A DNA stretch of 43,634 nucleotides, taken from the NCBI GenBank assembly GCA_002314885.1, contig DCHT01000065.1, forward strand, positions 20,133 through 63,766, read 5' to 3'. The DNA is from Bacteroidales bacterium UBA1745. Lineage in GTDB: Bacteria > Bacteroidota > Bacteroidia > Bacteroidales > UBA932. This document shows, piece by piece, positions 24,061 through 31,636 of the stretch. How positions within the stretch are numbered: position 1 is the stretch's first letter; the number at the start of each line of letters is the position of its first letter. Made by a program: the position numbers and the translations under genes. A model generated the notes under the pieces. That model made no database searches, was not told the origin of the DNA, and saw only the letters and a program-made list of their open reading frames with translations.

Positions 24061-25947
24061 GTGAAGGATCTCGAACTTCTTGCTCCGGCGAGAAACGCTG
24101 ACATCGGCATTGCAGCAATCGACTGCGGTGCCGATGCTGTGTATATAGCCGGGCCGGGGTTCGGAGCCAGACAGGCCGCCGGCAACAGCGTGGAGGACAT
24201 CGAGCGCCTCTGCAGTCACGCCCACCGCTTCGGTGCGCGCGTGTTCGTCACGGTCAACACAATTATTTTCGACAACGAACTGGACCAGGTGCGCAAGCTC
24301 GTGCGCGACGTCGTGAAAGCAGGAGCAGATGCCCTGATAGTTCAGGACCTCGCGATGCTTTCGCTCGCCGGCGACTGCGGCATTCCGCTCCACGCATCCA
24401 CCCAGTGCGCAATCCGTACGCCTGAAAAGGCCCGTTTCCTTGCAGAGAAGGGCTACTCGAGACTGATACTTGAGAGGGAACTTTCCCTGGCCCAGATCAA
24501 GGCCATAGGCGACGCTGCGCCGGAATGCGAGATCGAGTTCTTCGTCCACGGAGCCCTCTGCGTCTGCTACAGTGGCCAGTGCTACCTCTCCGAGAACATC
24601 GCAGGCCGAAGCGCCAACCGCGGCGCCTGCATCCAGGCCTGCCGCTCCCGCTACGACCTGGTGGACGAAAACGGCAAGGTCCTGGTCAAGGACAAGGCCC
24701 TGCTCTCCCTGAAGGACTACAGACTGCTGGACAGGCTTGGAGACCTGGCTGAGGCAGGAGTATGTTCCTTCAAGATCGAGGGACGACTCAAGAACGAATC
24801 CTACGTACGCAACGTCGTGAGGGAGTATTCCATCGCCCTCGACGCCCTCGTTGCAGCAAATCCGACGCTCTACCGCAGGGCTTCCTTCGGACGCGTCGCC
24901 AAGAGCTTCACCCCGGCTCTGGACAAGACTTTCAACAGGGGTTACACAGAACTCTACATCGACGGCACCAAGCCATCCGGCAAGGGCGTATGGGCCTCGA
25001 TGGATGCCGCCAAGGGTATGGGAGAGGCCATAGGCAAGGTCTTCTCGGTCAAGACAGACCTCCGCCGCTCCAATGTCGTGATCGAAGTAGAGACTCCTGC
25101 AGGCTGCCAGCTCCATAACGGAGACGGATTCTCCTTCGTCGCGGGCAACGGCGATGCCATAGGCTTCCGCGGAGACGTGTGTGAGAACATACGCAGCGGA
25201 CTCGCCCGCATCATCAGCCGCAAGATTGACTATATATATAAAGGTGCATTCCTCTACCGCAACCTCGACGCGGAATTCGAAAAGGAAATCGCCCGCAACC
25301 CTGGCACTCGCGAAATAGGCGTGGAACTCGATGTGATCGTCGGATATCACGAGCTCTGCGTCACCGCCCTCAGCGAGGACGGACGTCGCATCAACAGGAA
25401 GTACCTGACAGCAAGCGACGAAGAGGCCACCAACATCGAGCGCCTCGAGGGGCTCTTCATCTCTCAGCTGGGGAAGACTGCCGGCATCTATCGATTCAAC
25501 ATCTCCAGCATACTCTTCACCGCACACCCTTTGGTCAGCAGCGCCTTCCTCAACGGCATACGCCGCGACCTCGCCGAAGTTCTGGACAAGATGCATTGCA
25601 TCGCCAGACCGCTGCTGAAGAGAGAGGTCTCCAATGACAGCACCGCTGAAATACCACAGGACGTGCTCTCCGACGGGATCATTACCTACAAGGCAAACGT
25701 GGCCAACAGGATAGCCCGGGAAATCTATCTCCAGAGCAGTCCGGAATCAGTAACCCAGGCCTACGAAATCGACCACCAGAACGGTGCCGAACTTATGCGC
25801 ACCCGCTACTGCATCCGCAAGGAACTGGGAATGTGTCTCCTGGAGGACAATCCAAAAGCCCGCCGTCTCTACCTCCTCAACAACGGCCGCCGCCTCGCCC
25901 TCAGCTTCGACTGCCGCAACTGCGAGATGGTGGTCAAGGAAGGCTAA
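24061..25947 (+). CDS. U32-family protein, TrhP/RlhA-type RNA hydroxylation
   Basis: 628-residue U32 protein, called a peptidase in many databases; better-studied relatives (TrhP, RlhA) introduce hydroxyl groups into tRNA U34 or 23S rRNA C2501 using an iron-sulfur cluster and prephenate. Evidence: ELLAPARNADIGIAAIDCGA at the start, HASTQCAIRT, and the cysteine segment CVCYSGQCYLSENIAGR with GACIQACR (167-195), plus a further Cys in GVCSFKIEGRLK near 235. The length is nearer to RlhA than to TrhP, but which RNA is modified cannot be decided. The start is GTG at 24061. Its end overlaps the convergent lipoprotein gene. Confidence 0.85.
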   Translation: MKDLELLAPARNADIGIAAIDCGADAVYIAGPGFGARQAAGNSVEDIERLCSHAHRFGARVFVTVNTIIFDNELDQVRKLVRDVVKAGADALIVQDLAMLSLAGDCGIPLHASTQCAIRTPEKARFLAEKGYSRLILERELSLAQIKAIGDAAPECEIEFFVHGALCVCYSGQCYLSENIAGRSANRGACIQACRSRYDLVDENGKVLVKDKALLSLKDYRLLDRLGDLAEAGVCSFKIEGRLKNESYVRNVVREYSIALDALVAANPTLYRRASFGRVAKSFTPALDKTFNRGYTELYIDGTKPSGKGVWASMDAAKGMGEAIGKVFSVKTDLRRSNVVIEVETPAGCQLHNGDGFSFVAGNGDAIGFRGDVCENIRSGLARIISRKIDYIYKGAFLYRNLDAEFEKEIARNPGTREIGVELDVIVGYHELCVTALSEDGRRINRKYLTASDEEATNIERLEGLFISQLGKTAGIYRFNISSILFTAHPLVSSAFLNGIRRDLAEVLDKMHCIARPLLKREVSNDSTAEIPQDVLSDGIITYKANVANRIAREIYLQSSPESVTQAYEIDHQNGAELMRTRYCIRKELGMCLLEDNPKARRLYLLNNGRRLALSFDCRNCEMVVKEG

Positions 25948-27128
25948 TACTCCACCAGCTCGAAGGTCAGGCTGATTTCTCCGAAACGGCCAGTCCTGAG
26001 GCTGTTCGCCTCCAGATAGCTGCGGCTCAGCTGTCCACGCCACACAATGTCATCCTTCTCGTGATACGGGATCTCCACATCGAGGCCGTAGCTCTTTGAC
26101 TCATATTTCGCCACGATACTGCACTTCCAGGTAGTCTGGGTTCCACCATCGTCTTCGGTGATGAGCAATACGCAGTTCTCGATCTGGTCCGTCCAATCCG
26201 ACACGAGGATGGAATTGACCACCAGTTTATCACCCCTCTGATAGCGCCTTATCACCATATCGAAATCGGTGATGGTAGGCTTATATAATTTGAGTTCCGC
26301 CTCCGTCGAGGCCTTATATCCGTCCGCACTTCCGACCTTGAACTGCAGCTCGGAACCGCCCGCATACCACGGATCGTAGTTTCGGTTGAGAGTGATGCTC
26401 CTGAGCACCAGCATACGGTGCCCGGTCTTCTCAATGGCCGTCGGTCTGACGATTATCTCGCCTCCCCCTTCTCCCCAGCCGGGGTCAGTCAGACGGCGCA
26501 TTTCCAGGGTTGTGAGCCCACAGTCGTCATTGCGGTTCACGACCCAGACCGGCCTCTCCTGGGCCAGTTCCTCGTCCACCAGCACCTCCTGCACGGAACG
26601 GCTGCCATCGGCATTCACCACCAGCCCATAGCCCACATTGGCCTCCGAATCATCCCCGGGATCAAATGTGATCACTGGCAGCGTCACCCCATCCCAATTC
26701 TCCGAATAGGGCCAGTATATCTGTATATCCGATGACTCCAGAGCATCCAGATACGCGTCCACATCGACGGCGTCCGCCTTGGTGGCCTTAGCCTCCAGTC
26801 CCTCCCTCAGCAGGTCCCTCAGCGGCCTGTCATAGCCATTGTTCCCCGACTTGGTCGTAAAGACATCGGAGCGGACTCCGGATCCCGGGGAGGAAATGAT
26901 GTCACGCATCATATACTCCTCATCGAAGCCGTGCTCTGCAGAAGCCGCCACGGCATCGAATACCTCCCCCACCTGCTCCCGGCCTATACCGACCTCGGAA
27001 AGCAGCTGCGCCACTTCTCTCAAGGCAAGCTGCGCACCTGCCTCGTCCTCAGGATCCACGTCCACCGTCTCACAAGCCGTCAGGGCAAAAAAGCCTGAAA
27101 TCAGCATCAGAAAAATTCTCTCTCTCAT
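25944..27128 (-). CDS. large lipoprotein of unknown function
   Basis: 394 residues with signal MRERIFLMLISGFFALTAC, whose lipobox Cys is at residue 19. The start at 27128 is chosen over an ATG nine codons upstream because it places charged residues directly before the hydrophobic core. An acidic, alpha-helical N-terminal third (ALREVAQLLSEVGIG) is followed by a beta-rich domain with WDGVTLPVITFDPGDDSEAN and paired cysteines. No family is recognised; comparable proteins occur as surface or periplasmic lipoproteins in Bacteroidetes. It lies alone, convergent with the U32 gene. Confidence 0.7.
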   Translation of the reverse strand: MRERIFLMLISGFFALTACETVDVDPEDEAGAQLALREVAQLLSEVGIGREQVGEVFDAVAASAEHGFDEEYMMRDIISSPGSGVRSDVFTTKSGNNGYDRPLRDLLREGLEAKATKADAVDVDAYLDALESSDIQIYWPYSENWDGVTLPVITFDPGDDSEANVGYGLVVNADGSRSVQEVLVDEELAQERPVWVVNRNDDCGLTTLEMRRLTDPGWGEGGGEIIVRPTAIEKTGHRMLVLRSITLNRNYDPWYAGGSELQFKVGSADGYKASTEAELKLYKPTITDFDMVIRRYQRGDKLVVNSILVSDWTDQIENCVLLITEDDGGTQTTWKCSIVAKYESKSYGLDVEIPYHEKDDIVWRGQLSRSYLEANSLRTGRFGEISLTFELVEY

Positions 27129-27160
27129 AGCAAAACCCAATATGTTCTGCCGCAAAGGGA

Positions 27161-27196
27161 CAAAAGAAAAAGCGTGTAAGCAAACTTTACACGCTT
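27161..27196 (-). terminator. intrinsic terminator of the PBP1A-ddl-prmC operon
   Basis: Perfect 10-bp stem AAGCGTGTAA / TTACACGCTT with a 7-base loop, followed on the minus strand by TTTCTTTTG. It lies 35 bases beyond the prmC stop and just before the lipoprotein gene that points the same way. Confidence 0.8.
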
Positions 27197-27231
27197 AATT
27201 TCAAAATATGCATTTCAGGCCACTGAGAGGC

Positions 27232-28119
27232 CTATTTTTCGAAGCTTACGAAGCGTTCCCTGTCAAAGAAATCGTGTAGGATCTCCACCTTTTGCAGCCC
27301 TCTTTCACGGAACAGATCGGCCGTAGAAGCACCCAGAGCCTCGTTTATCTCCACGATTCCGCAACCTCCGCAACGCAGGTGGCGTGTCACGAAATCCGCC
27401 TCGGCCCTATAGAATCTGAGCGGATCATCATCCGGCACGAACAGCGCCAGATGAGGCTCGTGCTCCAGCACATTGTCCCTCATCAGGGCCTTCTCCCTGT
27501 CCATCACATACGGAGGGTTGCTCACAATCAGGTCGAAGTCACCCAACTCCTCCAGCTGCTGCGGATCCAGCACGTCGCACTTCACAAAGCGCGGGGCCTT
27601 CACGCCCTCCAGCGTCTGCCCGGCAGCCACCTCCAGCGCCTCCTCGGAAATATCTACAGCGACCACCTCGGCCTCAGGCAACTCCGCAGCCAAACTCCAC
27701 GCGATACATCCCGACCCGGTACACAGGTCGAGCACCCGAACGGCGCCTCCGCCGATCGCGCCGCCTCGCAACCGGAATGCTCGGCTACGCGCGATTCGGC
27801 TGACGGCGCTGCTGACCAGCTCCTCGGTCTCGGGACGAGGAATGAGCACGGCTGGGGTGACGCGGAAGCGATGGCCACAAAATTCGGCGAAGCCCAGCAC
27901 ATACTGGAGTGGCTCGCCGGCCTCGAGGCGCGAAAGTGCGGCCTCAACGGAGTTGAGCGAAGCCGACGGAATCTCCCACTCCGGCTCCAGGATATGCTTC
28001 TGAGGCGAAACGCCCAGGAGGGAGGAACAGAGGCGGGAAACGATTGCACGGGCCTCTTCTGCCGGATAGAGACCGGTGAGAGAAGCCCGCGCGTCCTTTA
28101 TGAAGTCCTTGAGCAGCAT
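27232..28119 (-). CDS. prmC: peptide chain release factor N5-glutamine methyltransferase
   Basis: Methylates the glutamine of the GGQ motif in release factors RF1 and RF2, raising termination efficiency. 295 residues with an N-terminal helical domain, the SAM-binding motif DLCTGSGCIA (131-140) and the catalytic NPPY at 201-204. FCGHRFRVTPAVLIPRPETE before the SAM motif is the PrmC signature. A short Gly/Arg-rich insert (about 112-126) precedes the SAM motif. It starts 3 bases after the ddl stop, third in the operon. Confidence 0.93.
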   Translation of the reverse strand: MLLKDFIKDARASLTGLYPAEEARAIVSRLCSSLLGVSPQKHILEPEWEIPSASLNSVEAALSRLEAGEPLQYVLGFAEFCGHRFRVTPAVLIPRPETEELVSSAVSRIARSRAFRLRGGAIGGGAVRVLDLCTGSGCIAWSLAAELPEAEVVAVDISEEALEVAAGQTLEGVKAPRFVKCDVLDPQQLEELGDFDLIVSNPPYVMDREKALMRDNVLEHEPHLALFVPDDDPLRFYRAEADFVTRHLRCGGCGIVEINEALGASTADLFRERGLQKVEILHDFFDRERFVSFEK

Positions 28120-28122
28120 AAG

Positions 28123-29145
28123 CTACCTCGAGGAAGTAACCGTGATGATGTCAGTGAGGAAATCCGGCATTGAGATGCCTGCAGTGCGTACCATCTTAGG
28201 CACGAGGGAAGCGGCAGTCATACCAGGGATGGTGTTGATCTCGAGGAAGTACAGACCGTCCTCGGCGAGGATGAAATCGATGCGGACCACACCTGAGCAG
28301 TCGAGGCGGCCGTAGATCTTGCGGGACACCTCCTGGATGAGTTCCCTCTCGGCCTCAGTGATGCGTGCAGGGCAGATTTCCTGGCTCTTGCCATTGTACT
28401 TGGCGTCGTAGTCGAAGAACTCGTTCTCGGAGACAATCTCGATGACCGGAAGGGCGTTGATGGAGCCGTTGGCCATACGATAGACTGCGCACTGAAGCTC
28501 GCGGCCGCTGATGGACTCCTCTATGAGCATAGTCTTGCCCTCGGAGAAGGAAAGCCTGATGGCCTCGTCGAAATCCTCCATCTTCTTGACCTTGGTCACG
28601 CCGAAGCTGGAACCGCTGTCGGTAGGCTTGACGAAGACTGGCAGGCCGAGCTTCTTGACGGCCATCTGAGGCAGGTCCGGAGTGACTTCGTGCTTGCGGA
28701 TGAAGATGTCCTTTGCGCACTTCACGAAATCCACGTCCTTGAGATAGCTCTTGCAGGAGAACTTGTCGAAGGTGATGGCGGACACGAAGGCGCCGCAGCT
28801 GCTGAACGGAATGCCGAGCATCTCGAGATAGCCCTGCATAAGACCGTTCTCGCCCGGAGTGCCGTGCTGCATAATGTAGGCATAGTCGAACTTGACCTTG
28901 CGGCCTCCGATGAGTACTGAGAAATCGTCCTTGCTGATGGCCGGACGCTCGTTCTCAGGAATCTCCACGCGTCCGGTGCCGTTCTCCTCGTATGCCACGA
29001 GAGTCCAGCTGCCGAAACGGGCGAATATCTCATATACGTCGAAACGCTTCTTGTCGATCTGGGATGCGGTGAACTGACCGCTGCGGCAGGATACCTCCCA
29101 CTCGGAGGAGTCGCTACCATATATAACTGCTACTTTTCTGATCAT
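28123..29145 (-). CDS. ddl: D-alanine--D-alanine ligase
   Basis: ATP-grasp enzyme joining two D-alanines for the peptidoglycan stem peptide. 340 residues with the HGTPGENG loop at 94-101, FVKPTDSGSSFGV (171-183) for ATP binding, and EINTIPGMTAASLVPKM near 305 closing the active site. Length and motifs are ordinary for Ddl. It begins 3 bases after the stop of the PBP1A gene. Its place between a peptidoglycan polymerase and prmC is consistent with a cell-wall operon. Confidence 0.92.
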   Translation of the reverse strand: MIRKVAVIYGSDSSEWEVSCRSGQFTASQIDKKRFDVYEIFARFGSWTLVAYEENGTGRVEIPENERPAISKDDFSVLIGGRKVKFDYAYIMQHGTPGENGLMQGYLEMLGIPFSSCGAFVSAITFDKFSCKSYLKDVDFVKCAKDIFIRKHEVTPDLPQMAVKKLGLPVFVKPTDSGSSFGVTKVKKMEDFDEAIRLSFSEGKTMLIEESISGRELQCAVYRMANGSINALPVIEIVSENEFFDYDAKYNGKSQEICPARITEAERELIQEVSRKIYGRLDCSGVVRIDFILAEDGLYFLEINTIPGMTAASLVPKMVRTAGISMPDFLTDIITVTSSR

Positions 29146-29148
29146 AAT

Positions 29149-31554
29149 CTAGTCGAAGAATTCAGTGTCGGTGCTGTCGCCGCCGCCCACCTCGTCGGTT
29201 GCGTCGTCATCGGTACCGGTGCAGGAGAAGGCGCCTGAAACGCCGGATGGAACGGAGAATGTGTCATTCTCTGAAAGGCCGCAGGATGGGTCTGCGAGGC
29301 ACTTCTGCATCCATATACCCCAGATTGGGAGGGCCATATTGGCACCGCCGCCGAGGGCGATGGACTGGAAGTGGATCTGAGGGTTCTCACCGCCTACCCA
29401 GCCACCTGCGCATATCTTAGGGGTGTAGCCGATGAACCAGCCGTCAGCATTGTCGTTGGTGGTACCGGTCTTGCCGGAAATCTGGCCCTTGAGGGCATAT
29501 TTGCCACGAAGCCTGGCCGCAGTACCCTCGTTGACAACGCCTGCCATAAGGTTGACCATAAGGTAGGCGGTCTGGGCGCTGATGGCCACCTTCTTCTTGT
29601 TGGAGAACTCGGAGAGGGTGTTGCCCATATTGTCCTCGATGCGGGTCACGAGCAGAGGCTCGGCGTAGATGCCGCCTGAAGGGAAGATGCAGGTACCTGC
29701 GATCATCTCCATCACGGTGAAGTCGGCTGAGCCCACGCAGAGAGGATTCACCTCGTCGATGTGGTTCTTGAAGCCTGCGTCACGCATCAGCTCTGCCATC
29801 GCGTGAGGGCCGAACTGCTTCATCAGATAGGCGGAGATGTTGTTGGAAGACTTGGTGAGGCCCCACTTGAGGGTCACGGTCTTGCCTATCCACTCGTCCT
29901 TGTCGGTACAACGAGGAGTCCAGGTAGTGCCGGTGTACTCGTCGATGAAAGTCTGAGGCACGTCGACCACCTTTGTGCAAGGGGTCATACCGTTCTGCAT
30001 TGCGAGAGTATAGAGGAAAGGCTTGATGGTAGAGCCCACCTGGTGGGTGCTCTGGGTCACGTTGTCGTACTTGAAGTAGCGATAGTTAGGACCGCCCACG
30101 TATGCCTTCACGAAACCGGTCACAGGCTCGATGGCCACGAAGCCGGCGCGCAGATGGGACTTGTAATATACGATGGAATCGTTCGGAGTCATCACCGTAT
30201 CCACGGAGCCCTTTTCCCAGTCGAACACGCGCATCTTCACAGGGGTGTTGAAGCTCTTGTTGATCTCGTTGTCCGATGCGCCGTCACGCTTCATCGCGCG
30301 GTAGCGGTCGGAAGTCTTGCGGGCCTGCTTCATCAGACGGTCCCTGGTCTTGGCGTCGATGTCGTTGGAGAACGGCTTGTTGGTCTTGTACTTGAGGTCG
30401 CCCCAGAAGCTCTTCTGGAGGTCCTTTCCGAGATGCTCGGCCACGGCCTGCTCGGCATAGACCTGCATCTTATAGTTGATAGTAGTATAGATCCTGAGAC
30501 CGTCCTTGTCGAGGTTGTACTTGGTTCCGTCCGGTTTGGTATGCTTGTTCAGCCAGCCGTAGAAGTCGTCGTTGACCCAGCGGAGGGAATCGGCCCTGTA
30601 GACCTCCTCGTACTGGTACTTCGAGCGCTGAGGCTCGGTGGCGTTCATAGTCCTGCGGAGCATATCCCTGTAGTAGAGGGCGTGACCTGAGTTGTGATCC
30701 TTGAGCTCGTATGCGGCACAGTCGATAGGCAGGCTCTTGAGGGAATCGAGGGCGTGCCTGAGGGCCTTGCGGCTCTGATATGGCTCGTAGTTCTCGTCCA
30801 GCAGACGTTCCTCGGACGCCATACGCTCGAGCACCGTGTTGCGTCGCGCGAGAGCCTTTTCATAGTTGCGGGTAGGGTTGTAGCGCGTAGGCGCGTTGAC
30901 CATACCCACGAGCATCGCGGCCTCCTCAACTTTCAATTCGGAAGGGTTCTTGCCGAAGAAGGTCTGGGAAGCGGCCTTCACGCCGAATGAGCTGGAGCCG
31001 TATTCGATGGAATTGAGGTACATCGTGACTATCTCGTCCTTGGTGTAGTTCTTCTCGAGCTTCACCGCGGTGATCCATTCCTTGAGCTTCACGCCGACCA
31101 TCTTGAACTTGCGGCGTATGGAGCCGTACTTGCTGAGTTCGCCACGAGGATAGAGGGTCTTCGCCAGCTGCTGGGTGATGGTGGAACCGCCGCCCTGGTG
31201 CCTGTTGTGGAGAAGCAGAGTCTTCACTCCCACGCGTGCGAGTGCCCTGAAGTCGATTCCGGAGTGCTCATAGAAGCGGGAATCCTCGGTGGAGACGGCC
31301 GCCTCGACGAGATATGGAGACAGTTCCTCGTAGGTCACATACGAACGGTTCTCGATGTGATAGGTGGTCAGGACCTCGCCTCCCTCGGCGAAAATCTGGG
31401 TCGCGAGCTTGTTGTCCGGATGCTCCAGTTCCTCGAAGGAAGGGATATGTGCGGTGAGGCCCACGATGAGGAGGGCAAACAGGATTATTGCCAGCGGACA
31501 GAGGACCACTGCCCACAATATTTTTATAACTTTAGTCTGTGTCGTTTCTTTCAT
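29149..31554 (-). CDS. penicillin-binding protein 1A, bifunctional class A PBP
   Basis: 801-residue inner-membrane enzyme that polymerises glycan strands and cross-links them. One N-terminal transmembrane helix (about 8-30) is followed by a GT51 domain (EDSRFYEHSGIDFRAL with the catalytic Glu, GGGSTITQQLAKTLYPRGE) and a transpeptidase domain with STIK (catalytic Ser), SSNNIS and SGKTGTTND. The C-terminal tail is Asp/Gly-rich. The start at 31554 (MKETTQTKV) is chosen over an upstream ATG at 31575, which lies before the hydrophobic segment and inside the promoter region. It is the first gene of the operon with ddl and prmC. Confidence 0.93.
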   Translation of the reverse strand: MKETTQTKVIKILWAVVLCPLAIILFALLIVGLTAHIPSFEELEHPDNKLATQIFAEGGEVLTTYHIENRSYVTYEELSPYLVEAAVSTEDSRFYEHSGIDFRALARVGVKTLLLHNRHQGGGSTITQQLAKTLYPRGELSKYGSIRRKFKMVGVKLKEWITAVKLEKNYTKDEIVTMYLNSIEYGSSSFGVKAASQTFFGKNPSELKVEEAAMLVGMVNAPTRYNPTRNYEKALARRNTVLERMASEERLLDENYEPYQSRKALRHALDSLKSLPIDCAAYELKDHNSGHALYYRDMLRRTMNATEPQRSKYQYEEVYRADSLRWVNDDFYGWLNKHTKPDGTKYNLDKDGLRIYTTINYKMQVYAEQAVAEHLGKDLQKSFWGDLKYKTNKPFSNDIDAKTRDRLMKQARKTSDRYRAMKRDGASDNEINKSFNTPVKMRVFDWEKGSVDTVMTPNDSIVYYKSHLRAGFVAIEPVTGFVKAYVGGPNYRYFKYDNVTQSTHQVGSTIKPFLYTLAMQNGMTPCTKVVDVPQTFIDEYTGTTWTPRCTDKDEWIGKTVTLKWGLTKSSNNISAYLMKQFGPHAMAELMRDAGFKNHIDEVNPLCVGSADFTVMEMIAGTCIFPSGGIYAEPLLVTRIEDNMGNTLSEFSNKKKVAISAQTAYLMVNLMAGVVNEGTAARLRGKYALKGQISGKTGTTNDNADGWFIGYTPKICAGGWVGGENPQIHFQSIALGGGANMALPIWGIWMQKCLADPSCGLSENDTFSVPSGVSGAFSCTGTDDDATDEVGGGDSTDTEFFD

Positions 31555-31560
31555 AACGCA

Positions 31561-31568
31561 CAAAATTA
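31561..31568 (-). promoter_or_regulatory. -7 element of the PBP1A operon
   Basis: Minus-strand TAATTTTG, an exact TAnnTTTG, only 6 bases upstream of the ATG at 31554. A second TTTTG precedes it, but no clear -33 at 19-21 bases is seen. If used, the leader would be very short. Confidence 0.45.
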
Positions 31569-31636
31569 GAAACAAAATTTGGAAAAATCCGTTGATTGTT
31601 CCTTACTTTGCACACACAAGTGAAAAAATGTAAGAT

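Noticed and set aside
23785..25596. 603-codon open frame on the minus strand
   Set aside because: It lies wholly opposite the TPR and U32 genes, whose motifs are clear. The protein has no recognisable motif; long antisense frames are expected from the codon bias here.
27216..27233. Short GGCC inverted repeat after prmC
   Set aside because: Only a 5-bp stem next to the stop codon; the stronger stem at 27170-27196 is the likely terminator.
27292..28173. 293-codon plus-strand frame opposite prmC
   Set aside because: Antisense to a clear PrmC; composition is biased and featureless.
29761..30690. 309-codon plus-strand frame opposite the PBP1A gene
   Set aside because: Antisense to the GT51 and transpeptidase coding sequence; no motif, no promoter.
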